Origin: Ignavibacteriota bacterium | GTDB taxonomy: Bacteria > Bacteroidota > Ignavibacteria > UBA10030 > UBA6906 | Length of the DNA: 64,000 bases | Assembly: GCA_016707525.1 (NCBI GenBank) | Contig: JADJHP010000012.1 | Coordinates: 1-64,000, forward strand | Direction of reading: 5' to 3' | Notes under the pieces: generated by a model | Databases searched by the model: none | Told to the model about the DNA's origin: nothing | The model's input: only the letters and a program-made list of their open reading frames with translations | Made by a program: the position numbers and the translations under genes | Shown here: piece after piece, positions 40,423 to 50,072 of the stretch | Layout: each line of letters starts with the position of its first letter | How positions within the stretch are numbered: the first letter of the stretch is position 1

Positions 40423-43400
40423 ATGCGACATTCACGCGTTGTGTTCGCACTTGCCGTCCTCATCATCGCCGTTTCGGCCCTGGCAACCGCCCAGCAGACG
40501 TCCGGTCAGATCGAGGGCTCCATCTCTGACACGCTTTCCCATGATCGCCTGACGGGAACCAATGTGTGGATCGAGGGGACCGGCATGGGGGCTGTGACGA
40601 ATCTCGATGGGAGATACGTGATCACGAACGTCCCGCCCGGCAGCTATACCCTGATCGTCCGCTATATCGGTTACCGGAGCAAGAAGCTGCATGTGGTGGT
40701 GAACGCAGGTGATATCGTCAAGCGGGATTTCTCCCTGGTTCCCGAGGCGCTGGAAGGCGAGACCGTTCTCGTTCTGGCTCAGGCCCGGGGACAGCAGGAA
40801 GCCATCAATCAGCAACTCTCCTCGAGCACGATCACGAATGTGGTCTCCTCGGAGAAGATCCACCAGTTGCCCGATGCGAACGCGGCCACGGCGCTCAGCC
40901 GCCTCCCCGGCGTGTCGCTGATGAACGGCGACCAGGTGGTCATCCGCGGTATGCAGGCGAAACTCAATACGGTGCTGATCAACGGCATCCAGATCCCGTC
41001 CACCGATATGAATGACCGGTCGACGAACCTTGGGTTTATTTCCTCCAACCTGTTGTCCGCGATCGAGGTCATGAAAGTGCTGACCCCCGACCGTGATGCG
41101 AACACGCTCGGTGGTTTGGTGAATCTGCGCCTGCGGGAAGCACCGACCGGGTTCCATGGCGATCTGTTCGCCCAGGGGAACTATAACACGCAGGACCGTG
41201 TGTCGGACAACTACAAGTTCTGGGGAAGCGTCAGCTCGCGATTCCTCGATGATAACCTCGGGATCTTCGTGCAGGGAAGTGCCGATCGTTCGGACATCGG
41301 TCAGGACATCGCGGCGGCCACGTACGGCATCAATGGTGCAGGTTCCATCCGGTACGGTGAAGCCCCCTACCAGATGAACGAGTTCACATTTCAGGACCAA
41401 TGGAATGTGATCACCAACAGCAGCGCCAGTGTGATCATCGATTATGTCCTGCCGCATGGTAAGATCCTCTTCTCGAACACGTTCGCGAATAACCTGAGCG
41501 ACAACACCACGTTCCGGAACCGCCTCGATCTTGAAGAGACCGTCGTGGGCTACACGCTGAGCCGCGACAAATACGGCAAGGCCCTGATGATCAATGCCCT
41601 CCAGGGAGAGTACATGTTCGGCGATCTGAAGGCCGAGCTCTCGCTGTCCCATTCACTCTCGAACAAATACACGCGCGTCCGGTATGGCGATCCCGGCACA
41701 AACTTCACGTTTGAGAACCAGGCCCACCGTCCGTTCGGGGTCGACCCGGCGAGCGGCCTGGCGATCAACTACGTCTCCCAGCGCCGCTTCATGACCCCGG
41801 AGGACGTGTATGGGATCACGATCGATCCCAATGATGCCCCTGGTGCGAAGGTAGGGGGATGGGTCATCTCGCGTTCCGAGGCCTTTGATCAGCATTGTAC
41901 AATACCGCTTTGGATTTCACGCTGCCGGTGACGTTGTCGGAAGACATCACGACCAAGATCAAGTTCGGCGGGAAGTTCTCGCGTTCGACGCGTGCCAACG
42001 ACGTGGAGTCGACGTTCAAGGGTTCTTCAGATGACGACTACTATAACGCCACCCGGTCTTTCTTCCCGAACCACCAGGGGCTGTCGGCAGCCAATCCGGT
42101 GCTTTTCGGGGATCTCTGGGACCGCGGCTTCACACGCGGCGACTACTTTCTGAAGGGCGACTATCCGTTCAAGTACGCGTATGACCGCGATCTGATGGAT
42201 CAGTATATGGGCACCTCGATCTCGGGCTGGGCGGTTGCGCGACACAAGCCGTCGTCGGAGCGGGACGATTGGGGTGGGGCTGAGGTCTATTCGGCCGGAT
42301 ATCTGATGGGTTCGTTCGACTTCGGCCCCATGGTGTCCCTCATCGCCGGCGGTCGCTACGAGCACTACAACATGCAATACCATTCGAAGTTCGTGTACGT
42401 GACACACTCGGTGTATGGGTATGCGAACCTGTACGATACGCTGAACGTCGTGGATCGCAGCGACAACGACTTCTTCCCGAATGCCCAGCTCCGGTACCGG
42501 TTCAACGAATGGTCCGATATCCGGCTGGCGTACTCGAAGGGCATCGCGCGGCCCGACTTCCGTGCTGTTCTGCCGAGCATCTATCTCGAACCGGGTGGGG
42601 CAGCACAGGCAGGCAACACGAAATTGCGGCCGGCCATTTCAGACAACCTGGACGTGATGGTTTCGGTGTACAGTGGCGAGGTCGGGTTGTTCACCGTTGG
42701 CGGGTTCTACAAGAAGATCCGGAACTTCTTCTATCAGACGGACATCTTCTACAAGAACCTGGGGTACTACAACGCGTCGTTCCCGGATTCGATGACGTTC
42801 ACGGCGCTGGGTATCAAGGCCGCGGGCATGCCCACACCCTCGCAGCGTATCACGACGTTCCTGAACAACCCGAATCCGGCGTATGTCCGCGGGCTGGAAC
42901 TTGAGTGGCAGACCAACTTCTGGTACCTGCCCGTCCCGCTCAACAGCCTGGTTCTGACGGTCAACTACACAAAGTCGTGGTCGGACATGGATTACCAGCA
43001 GATCCGGAACATCGACTCGGCGTATCAGGATCCGATCAATCCGCGCATCACGCGTCACAAGTACATCACCATCGACACGGTGCGCAATGCGCGCCTGTTG
43101 TTCCAGTCGGATGACGTCATCAACGTCGCCCTCGGCGTCGACTACAAAGGTTTCTCCGGACGTCTGTCGTTCAACATGCAGGGGAACATCATCACGACCG
43201 TTGGTGCACGCCCGGAAGATGACCAGTTCACCGGCAACATCTACCGTTGGGACCTCACGCTGCAGCAGCAGCTCCCCATCGAAGGCTTCCGCGTCATCTT
43301 CGATGCGGTCAATCTCTTCCACAATGCCACGTATACCTATCAGAAATTCCGGCGTGTCAATGATGGCGAGATCCTTGAGAATCTGCAGTCGACGGCCTAT

Positions 43401-43442
43401 TCACCGCGGTTCATTCAGCTCAGTCTGCGCTATAGCATGTGA
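40423..43442 (+). CDS. TonB-dependent outer-membrane receptor, one frameshift
   Basis: About 1006 residues after correction, ATG 40423, signal peptide MRHSRVVFALAVLIIAVSAL. A carboxypeptidase-regulatory-like beta domain (GQIEGSISDTLSHDRLTGTN, TNLDGRYVITNVPPGSYTL) precedes the plug (LPDANAATALSRLPGVSLM, VVIRGMQAKLNTVLING) and a 22-strand barrel ending in LSLRYSM. The frame breaks at the TT at 41895-41896: adding one T gives FDQHLYNTALDFTLP. The layout resembles carbohydrate-linked TonB receptors of the SusC or Caulobacter/Xanthomonas type, but no SusD gene follows; the next gene is a T9SS beta-helix protein. LacI-type operators at its promoter tie it to the xylA unit, so uptake of xylo-oligosaccharides is inferred. 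Confidence 0.9.
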
Positions 43443-43586
43443 TCAGCGCGGAGATGTCGCGTTCGCGCATGGTATGCAGCATCGTGGTCAACAATTCAGA
43501 GTCAGGTATCGTGAACAACACACGGAGGGTGAAGGCTCGTGAATGGTATATCAGTCTCTACCAGTCCTTCAATAACCAGTCAGATT

Positions 43587-43594
43587 TAGGAGGA
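43587..43594 (+). promoter_or_regulatory. Strong ribosome-binding site fixing the start of the beta-helix gene
   Basis: TAGGAGGA lies five bases before ATG 43599. This ATG is out of frame with the downstream coding region by one base, but an extra A at 43602-43604 explains this; the in-frame ATG at 43624 has no such site. Confidence 0.7.
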
Positions 43595-43598
43595 TTCC

Positions 43599-45378
43599 AT
43601 GAAAGAAGCTGCTAATACTCTCGATGTTGCTGTTGCTTCTCGCAAGCATGGCGGTGTCCCAGACCCTGATGGATTATGTTTCCGCGGTCAGCGGGGATAC
43701 GCTTGTCATTAAAGATTTCGTTGAAATGGGCAATCAGCCGAACTCACTGTACAACGCCATGTTGCTGGATTCGTTGAACGTTCCGGCCGGCCGCGTGTAC
43801 AAGCTGAAGGTCAATGGTACCTATCCGCTCGTCAATTCGCCGAACACCGTCCGGCCCGTGACGATCGTGGGTGGTGACGCGACGATCCTCGTGAACAACA
43901 CGAACGCCGCATCGGCCCCGCCGCTCATCTGCGGTTCGACCTATGAGGGCGGTGCGAATACCGGTGGTATCAACTATTCGTACGACCTGACCGTGAAGAA
44001 CTGCAGCGTCATTCCGGCAACGGCGGCGCGTGACCTCGGCTGGAACTTCTTCTGGTCAAATGGCCAGAACGCAAAGCTGACGTTGGACAATGACTACCTC
44101 GAACGCACCCGGTGGGTGCTCTTCGCCAGCAGCGCTTCCGGCCAGCGGTATCTTATCAAGAACTGCTACTTCGTGAACCTGAATGGCCAGCCCTGCCGCC
44201 GCAACGGCGGTGTGTATGATGCCTTCGCCTTCATGGATTCCATGTGGGTCGAGAACAGCACCCATATCATGACGCAGGGCATGATGTACAAGTTCCGTCA
44301 GTATCCGTTCAAGCGCGTCGTCATGAACCACAATACCTTCATCAATTGCTCCGGCAATATCTATCTGGATTGGGGTTATCAGACGAATGTCAGCAACACC
44401 AACAATATCTATGTGAACTGCAACGTTCAGGCATATCCTGGTATCTCCACGATCGATGTCGGCGAACAGGATCTCGACGGTCAGCCGATGGGCCTCGTCA
44501 ATCTGCATACGTTCCCCGATCCCGATTCGTCCTATGACCAGTACAGAGCACTGCCGAGGAAGTATCTCTTTGAAGGAAACGTTGTCTACTGGGATCCGAA
44601 ACTCAGCAGCATCGTCTCCACGTTGAACACGAACAGCGTGAATGGTGTCACGAACTGGCAGAACCAGATGATCATCATGAACTCGCGCACGACCACGATG
44701 TTCAACGACAACAGCACCTATCCGTACCTCACACTCGGCACGAACTACACGGAAGCGCCGGTCTTCACGGATCCGAAGACGCTTATGACGACCGAGGTGG
44801 ATAATCTCAAGGCGTTCACCCTCGCGACGTGTGACACGAACAGCACGGACGTCCTTCCGGACTGGCGCGTGACGAATGTTGGAAATGACTTCTACGTCTA
44901 TTCGGACTGGCCGATCCCGGTCAATCTTGCCTACAGCAACGCCACACTGTTGACGGGCGCGACGGGCGGATTCCCGGTGGGCGACCTGAACTGGTTCCCG
45001 GTGAGGAAGGCCCAGTGGAATGCCCAGCGGACCGCGGAATACACTGCGATCGAGCAAGCCCTCACTACGGGCGGCAGGACGATCACGGCAGTTGCGTCGG
45101 ATCCGGACGCTCCGGTGGAGTTCAGCCTTGCGCAGAACTATCCGAACCCCTTCAACCCGAGCACGACGATCAGTTTCAGCCTCGCCAAGAGTGCCGTGAC
45201 GACGCTGAAGGTGTTCAACACCCTGGGCCAGGAAATGGCGACTCTGGTCAATGGCGTCATGCCTGCAGGTTCGCATGAAGTCACCTTCAATGCCTCCGGT
45301 CTGGCTTCCGGCATGTATTTCTATCGCCTGACCAGCGACGCAGCGACGCAGATGAAGCAGATGGTGATCCTGAAGTAG
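43599..45378 (+). CDS. T9SS-secreted right-handed beta-helix protein
   Basis: About 592 residues after removing one A from the AAA run 43602-43604, which restores a textbook signal peptide (MKKLLILSMLLLLLASMAVS). The body has irregular beta-helix-like repeats rich in Asn (LTVKNCSVIPA, LIKNCYFVNLNG, VVMNHNTFINCSGNIYL, NVSNTNNIYVNC), as in DUF4957/DUF5123 and pectate-lyase-like proteins. No lyase catalytic Asp/Lys/Arg cluster could be assigned. The last 80 or so residues form a T9SS type A sorting domain (LAQNYPNPFNPSTTISF). It lies 156 bases after the TonB receptor, where a SusD-like binder would be expected, so a surface glycan-binding role is proposed but unproven. Confidence 0.82.
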
Positions 45379-45424
45379 TTCGGCTGTACTCCCGCTTGCG
45401 ATCCTGAATAGCGGCCCCCCCGCT

Positions 45425-45454
45425 TGGAGCCGCGATCGACAGATCGCGGCTCCA
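45425..45454 (+). terminator. Perfect 13-bp hairpin after the beta-helix gene
   Basis: TGGAGCCGCGATC (45425-45437), loop GACA, then the exact complement (45442-45454), 46 bases after the stop. A T5 run follows only at 45473, so it is a hairpin terminator or transcript stabiliser. Confidence 0.65.
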
Positions 45455-45521
45455 GGCCCGCGGCGGGAGGACTTTTTCGGTGCGCGATCTGCCTGATACT
45501 TCTCTATCGGGCATTTTTTGT

Positions 45522-45551
45522 TTGCATATCACCGGTTGGATGTGCTATTCT
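45522..45551 (+). promoter_or_regulatory. Promoter of the PpiC-like gene
   Basis: TTGCAT at 45522-45527 and TATTCT at 45546-45551 with 18-base spacing, in a locally A/T-rich stretch 52 bases before the start codon and just past the hairpin. Confidence 0.45.
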
Positions 45552-45602
45552 GTACCTGATAGGCTGCTCCAGCAAGCATTCAGAAATTCCATCGGATCCG
45601 CT

Positions 45603-47372
45603 ATGACTTCCCGGCCACAGTTCCCGTTCCGACACCTCTGCGCTCTCATCCTCTTTGTCGCGGTGACGCACGCCTGCCTTGGGCAGGGTACCACGCCGCA
45701 GGATACGGTCGCGACCTTCGAGGGGCAGCGGGGCGTTACCCTCGGTCAGCTCGAGCAGTATGTCCGCGACTATCCGTATGGGATCATGTACCGTGACCGT
45801 CCGCGTGAAGGATATTCGCGTGCGCTGGATGACATGATCTCGAATCAGCTGAAGCGCCGGGACTTCTTTGCATTGGGATTCGCCGACAGTGCGGTCTATC
45901 GGGGGAAGATGGAACGGGCGATCAATGAAGAACTCGTGATCAGCTACTTCAAGACCAGATATGAAGCGCGCTATCTCAACGAGCCCGCCTTCCAGCGGGA
46001 ATACGCTCGCCTTGGGCGGGTGGTCACTTTCCGTGAGGTCCGCATACCGATCACCGAGGGCACATCCCGGGCACGGATCGATGCTTTGACCGCGCTTGCC
46101 TCCCGCATCGAGAAGCGTTGGCGCGCGGGTGAGGACCCTGCGGTATTTGCTTCCCGGATCTCCTCCGGCGCACCTCTGACCGTGAACGACGCGGAGCAGA
46201 CGATGACGTGGTCCATGAGCATGCAGGATGATGGGAATGCCTCCATCTTCGACCTGCCCCCCGGCATCATCAAGGTCATTCACGATGTGCAGGGTATCAG
46301 GGTCGTGAAGATCCTCGGACGGGACATGGTGGCGGTCCCTCCGATCGAGGAGGCCCGGGCGGAGTTACAGAAGGGGATCGAGGAGAAGTATGCCGCGCGC
46401 ATCCAGACCGAGTTCGAGAAGGACAAACGATCCCTCATCAACGAAGACCGGGTGCGCTGGAATACCGGCGCGCTTGCCCGGATCGTGGTGTGGTCGAATA
46501 TTCCCCGGTTCTATCAATCCGGCTATGGGGATACGCTCCGATCCGCACTTGCCAATGGCCGGAATGCATGGATCCTCCGCGCCCCCGGCATCACCGTGGA
46601 CCTCAAAGAGTTCCTTCGTCTGCTCAACGATGTGCTGGTGATGGGTGAATTCAACAAGATCACCAGAGAGGATGTACAACGGTTCCTTCTGGAGGCCGCG
46701 CGCACGAACATGATCGTGCAGAAGGCGAAAGCGCTCGGACTTGAGCGAAATGTGCTCGTCGCCGAGAGCAAGAACCCGGTCATCAGCGACGGGATCCTCC
46801 GCTTGTACAATCAGTATGCGATCGAGAACAGGATCCCTCAGCCGACCGACGGGGCACTCCATGCGTTCTATACCATGAACAAAGACTCTCTGTATTACCA
46901 GTTCGCAAAAGTGAACCTCTATGTCATTCCTGACTCCACGCCCGGCCCGCTCGAGGCATTGAAACGCCGGTCCGACTCCGGTACCCCGTTCGAAAAACTT
47001 GTTCCGACGATCCTTGTCAAGACCTACATCCGCGCCAGGAACGGAATGTACAACACCTATCTCGGTACTGAACCGCCATACCTGGCTGCCGTGGCCTTCT
47101 CGCTCTCATTGCATGAGGTCGCGGGACCGGTGGCGTACGAGGACCCCGTGCGCGGCACCATGTACGCTCTGGTCAAATGCGCGGGGACGCAGAAAGAGCA
47201 ACAACTCTCCTACGAGAATGTCGCCCATCGGATCAGGGAGGACTATCGCGATCACCATAGGGCGCTCATGGAAGCGGAGCTCCGTTCCCGGCTGAAGAGC
47301 AAGTATGCTGTTGTCATGCGTACGCACGTGATCGATCGCTACCTTGACGGCAGGAGAGCCTCCCAGCAATAG
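45603..47372 (+). CDS. Periplasmic SurA/PpiC-like peptidyl-prolyl isomerase family protein
   Basis: 589 residues, ATG 45603, signal peptide (HLCALILFVAVTHACLG). The N-terminal part (VTLGQLEQYVRDYPYG, LDDMISNQLKRRDFF, INEELVISYFKTRYEARY) resembles the helical chaperone domain of SurA/PpiD-type foldases. A parvulin-like region follows (VTFREVRIPITEGTSRARI, GEDPAVFASRISSG). A second segment near the C-terminus (YYQFAKVNLYVIPDS, GTPFEKLVP) may be another degenerate parvulin unit. Isomerase activity is not certain because conserved active-site residues could not be identified; a chaperone for outer-membrane or T9SS cargo is a reasonable guess. Confidence 0.7.
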   Translation: MTSRPQFPFRHLCALILFVAVTHACLGQGTTPQDTVATFEGQRGVTLGQLEQYVRDYPYGIMYRDRPREGYSRALDDMISNQLKRRDFFALGFADSAVYRGKMERAINEELVISYFKTRYEARYLNEPAFQREYARLGRVVTFREVRIPITEGTSRARIDALTALASRIEKRWRAGEDPAVFASRISSGAPLTVNDAEQTMTWSMSMQDDGNASIFDLPPGIIKVIHDVQGIRVVKILGRDMVAVPPIEEARAELQKGIEEKYAARIQTEFEKDKRSLINEDRVRWNTGALARIVVWSNIPRFYQSGYGDTLRSALANGRNAWILRAPGITVDLKEFLRLLNDVLVMGEFNKITREDVQRFLLEAARTNMIVQKAKALGLERNVLVAESKNPVISDGILRLYNQYAIENRIPQPTDGALHAFYTMNKDSLYYQFAKVNLYVIPDSTPGPLEALKRRSDSGTPFEKLVPTILVKTYIRARNGMYNTYLGTEPPYLAAVAFSLSLHEVAGPVAYEDPVRGTMYALVKCAGTQKEQQLSYENVAHRIREDYRDHHRALMEAELRSRLKSKYAVVMRTHVIDRYLDGRRASQQ

Positions 47373-47516
47373 TTCAGCGCACGTCACCCCGCGACTGGCG
47401 GTCCAGCACTTCTGTCGGACCCTGGCCGATCGCCCGTATGCATCGGTCAGGTACCGCTCCCGGTGCGATCGATGAGTGAGTTCTTTCGGTCGCACCGCGC
47501 TCGCATGGCTCACCCT

Positions 47517-47890
47517 CGCACGGCCGCCGAGGCGCGCACCGCTTCCTCCTTCCGCTATGGCATCGACATCATGAAGGACATGGGGCTGGACCTCCGGGTG
47601 ATCCGCGCCGGCAATGCGAATATGTTCCTGAGCCCGGTGTTCCGTCAAACGCTCGCCAATGTTGCGAATGCGACAATAGAGTTGTATGATACAGACGGTG
47701 CCCAGGGAGCCGCACGCGGGGCCGGACTCGGTGCCGGCATCTTTGTCACTCCCGGCGCGGCGTTCGGTTCGTTGCAGCGGATGGGGGAGGTCACGCCGCA
47801 GAAAGCAGAGGCAGGTGCCACAGCCGCCGCATACGCGGCCTGGCTCAGCCATCTGCAGGATGCGGTCCGCCAAGCCGTCAGGGCAATGCA
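47517..47890 (+). pseudogene. xylB: Xylulokinase C-terminal remnant
   Basis: About 125 residues match the end of FGGY-family xylulokinase: SSFRYGIDIMKDMGLDL, VIRAGNANMFLSPVFRQTLA, ATIELYDTDGAQGAARGAGL and GAGIF. A full kinase is about 490-500 residues, so the N-terminal domain with the sugar site and most of the ATPase core is absent. The 140 bases between the foldase stop and this segment show no further kinase sequence in any frame. The open frame runs on past the usual end and overlaps the next gene, another sign of decay. No insertion sequence or obvious repeat marks the break. Deletion in the genome is favoured, but a misassembly is possible. Confidence 0.82.
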
Positions 47891-47935
47891 GGGGAGAATG
47901 CATATGATATTTTCAACACTGAGCTTTCCTGGACC

Positions 47936-48955
47936 ATGGCGCATACAACTTCGTCTCCTTCGATCGATCCGGCTTCCGTACCATCCTTCACATTGTCCAC
48001 GGGAGAACGCATCCCGGCCATAGGGCTCGGGACCTTCGGTTCCGACTCCGTTTCACCCGCGTTGGTTGCAGAGACCGTGCAGCATGCGGTGCATGCGGGG
48101 TACAGGCACGTCGACTGCGCGTCGGTCTATGGGAATGAGAGCCAGATCGGCGCAATACTCGCCGACCTCTTCGCCCACGGTGTCGTCACACGCCGGGATC
48201 TCTGGATCACCTCCAAGGTCTGGAACGATATGCATGGCCGTGTGGGGGAGTCCTGCAGGAAGAGCCTGCACGACCTCCGGCTCGATCATCTCGACCTCTT
48301 CCTGGTGCACTGGCCTTTCCCGAACTATCATCCCCCGAAGTGCGACGTCACGATGAGAAGCCCGGATGCGAAGCCGTATATCCACGAGGCGTTCATGCGG
48401 ACGTGGGAACAGATGGAGCGGCTGGTCGACGAAGGGCTCGTGCGGAACATCGGTACCTCCAATATGACCGTGCCGAAGCTGGAATACGTCCTGCGCGATG
48501 CACGTATCCGTCCCGCCTGCAACGAAATGGAACTGCACCCGCATTTCCAGCAACCTGCACTGTTCGATTATTGCGTGAAGCACGCCGTCCAACCGATAGG
48601 GTATTGTCCCCTCGGTTCGCCCGGCCGGCCGGACCGCGACAGGACCCCGGATGACACCGTGGACCTTGAGGATCCCGTGCTCGTCGCGATCGCCCGCAGG
48701 GTGGGGGTGGCCCCTGCCAGGGTGGCGCTCCGGTGGGCGATCCAGCGGGGCCAGATCCCGATCCCCTTCTCGGTCAACCACTTCAAGGATAACCTCGAGG
48801 CGGCGCTCCTGCCGCCGTTGAGCGAAGCCGACATGCATGCGATCGCGGGGATCGACAAAGAATGCAGATTGATCAAAGGTCAGGTGTTTTTGTGGAAAGA
48901 TGGACAGGGGTGGGAGGATCTGTGGGATCAGGACGGCACGATCACCCCTCCGTAA
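47936..48955 (+). CDS. Aldo/keto reductase
   Basis: 339 residues, no signal peptide. An NADPH-dependent cytoplasmic TIM-barrel reductase. The catalytic tetrad is visible as Asp and Tyr in YRHVDCASVYGNE, Lys in LWITSKVWN and His in LDLFLVHWP; the cofactor end is IPIPFSVNHFKDNL. Start ATG 47936 has no clear ribosome site. Aldose or xylose reductase activity is possible, since the length and tetrad fit and it follows a xylulokinase remnant and precedes a polyol/alcohol dehydrogenase 30 bases away. A reductase-dehydrogenase pair could bypass the isomerase step, but substrate cannot be read from sequence. Confidence 0.9.
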   Translation: MAHTTSSPSIDPASVPSFTLSTGERIPAIGLGTFGSDSVSPALVAETVQHAVHAGYRHVDCASVYGNESQIGAILADLFAHGVVTRRDLWITSKVWNDMHGRVGESCRKSLHDLRLDHLDLFLVHWPFPNYHPPKCDVTMRSPDAKPYIHEAFMRTWEQMERLVDEGLVRNIGTSNMTVPKLEYVLRDARIRPACNEMELHPHFQQPALFDYCVKHAVQPIGYCPLGSPGRPDRDRTPDDTVDLEDPVLVAIARRVGVAPARVALRWAIQRGQIPIPFSVNHFKDNLEAALLPPLSEADMHAIAGIDKECRLIKGQVFLWKDGQGWEDLWDQDGTITPP

Positions 48956-48985
48956 CAACGACGACAGAGCACACAGGAGTACCCC

Positions 48986-50047
48986 ATGAGTTCAATGCAA
49001 GGCGCGATCTTGCCGGGCAACAGCACCCTCGAGTTGAAGTCCTTTCCTATCCCCATCCCGGGGCATGGCGAGGTCCTCATCCGGATGAAGTCGTCCACCA
49101 TTTGCGGGTCGGACATCCGCTGTATCTACCACGAGCATCTCGGCAAAGGGCCTGAGGGCTATCAACCGGGAATGATCGCCGGCCATGAACCGTGCGGCCA
49201 GATCGTGGAGACCGGACCGGGATGCCGCCGCTTCAGAAAGGGCGACCGCGCCATCGTCTATCATATCTCCGGTTGCGGCGTGTGCAACGACTGTCGCCGG
49301 GGATATATGATATCGTGTACGAGCGAATTCCGCCGCGCGTATGGCTGGCAGCGAGACGGGGGGATGGCGGAATTCCTCCTCGCCGAAGAGAAGGACCTCG
49401 TACTGCTCCCCGATGCGTTGAGTTACTCTGACGGCGCTCAGGTGGCGTGCGGATTCGGGACGGTGTATGAAGGGCTCGAGCGGATAGGGATCTCCGGCAA
49501 TGATGCGGTGCTGATCACGGGCCTCGGGCCGGTGGGACTTGCGACGGCGATGCTCTGCAGGGCGATGGGCGCACAGAAGATCTTCGGCATCGAAGTGATC
49601 GAAGACCGGATCGCGATCGCGAAGCACCTGGGACTCTTCGACGCGGTCCTCACAGCGGGCGACGAAAACGTGGCGCAGATCAGGGACCTGACCGGCGGGT
49701 TCGGAACCGAGCGTTCGGTCGATTGCTCCGCGAACAACAAGGCACGGCTCACGGCCATTCAGGCGACACGGAAATGGGGAAAGATCGTGTTCCTGGGCGA
49801 GGGGGGCACGTCGGAATTCCAGCCGTCACGGGATATCATCCACGATCAGAAGTCCATCTACGGGTCGTGGGTGACAACCATCTGGCGCATGGAGGAGCTT
49901 GTGGAGCGGCTCGTCCGCTGGAAGGTGCGGCCAGAACAACTCATCACACACCGCTTCCCGCTCAAGGATGCCGCCGCTGCGTATGCATTGATGGCGAGCG
50001 GAAAATGCGGGAAGGTTGCTGTCGTCTTCGATGAGGAGATCCGCTGA
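48986..50047 (+). CDS. Zinc-dependent medium-chain alcohol/polyol dehydrogenase
   Basis: 353 residues. Catalytic zinc ligands appear in STICGSDIRC and AGHEPCG. The structural zinc Cys cluster is GCGVCNDCRRGYMISC, and the Rossmann nucleotide loop is ITGLGPVGLATAML. Members oxidise or reduce alcohols and polyols (sorbitol, xylitol, threonine and similar) with NAD(P). It follows the aldo/keto reductase by 30 bases, with likely co-transcription, and the next gene starts 25 bases after its stop. Pairing with a xylose-reductase-like enzyme makes xylitol or another polyol a possible substrate; this is an inference. Confidence 0.92.
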   Translation: MSSMQGAILPGNSTLELKSFPIPIPGHGEVLIRMKSSTICGSDIRCIYHEHLGKGPEGYQPGMIAGHEPCGQIVETGPGCRRFRKGDRAIVYHISGCGVCNDCRRGYMISCTSEFRRAYGWQRDGGMAEFLLAEEKDLVLLPDALSYSDGAQVACGFGTVYEGLERIGISGNDAVLITGLGPVGLATAMLCRAMGAQKIFGIEVIEDRIAIAKHLGLFDAVLTAGDENVAQIRDLTGGFGTERSVDCSANNKARLTAIQATRKWGKIVFLGEGGTSEFQPSRDIIHDQKSIYGSWVTTIWRMEELVERLVRWKVRPEQLITHRFPLKDAAAAYALMASGKCGKVAVVFDEEIR

Positions 50048-50072
50048 GGCGAATCTCCCCCTGGAGCTTCCG

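Noticed and set aside
43624..43626. ATG 43624 as the start of the beta-helix gene
   Set aside because: It lacks a ribosome site and cuts into the signal peptide; TAGGAGGA and ATG 43599 plus removal of one A give a complete signal peptide.
47373..47516. Insertion sequence or recombination site at the xylulokinase break
   Set aside because: No transposase, terminal inverted repeats or direct repeats could be found at the break.
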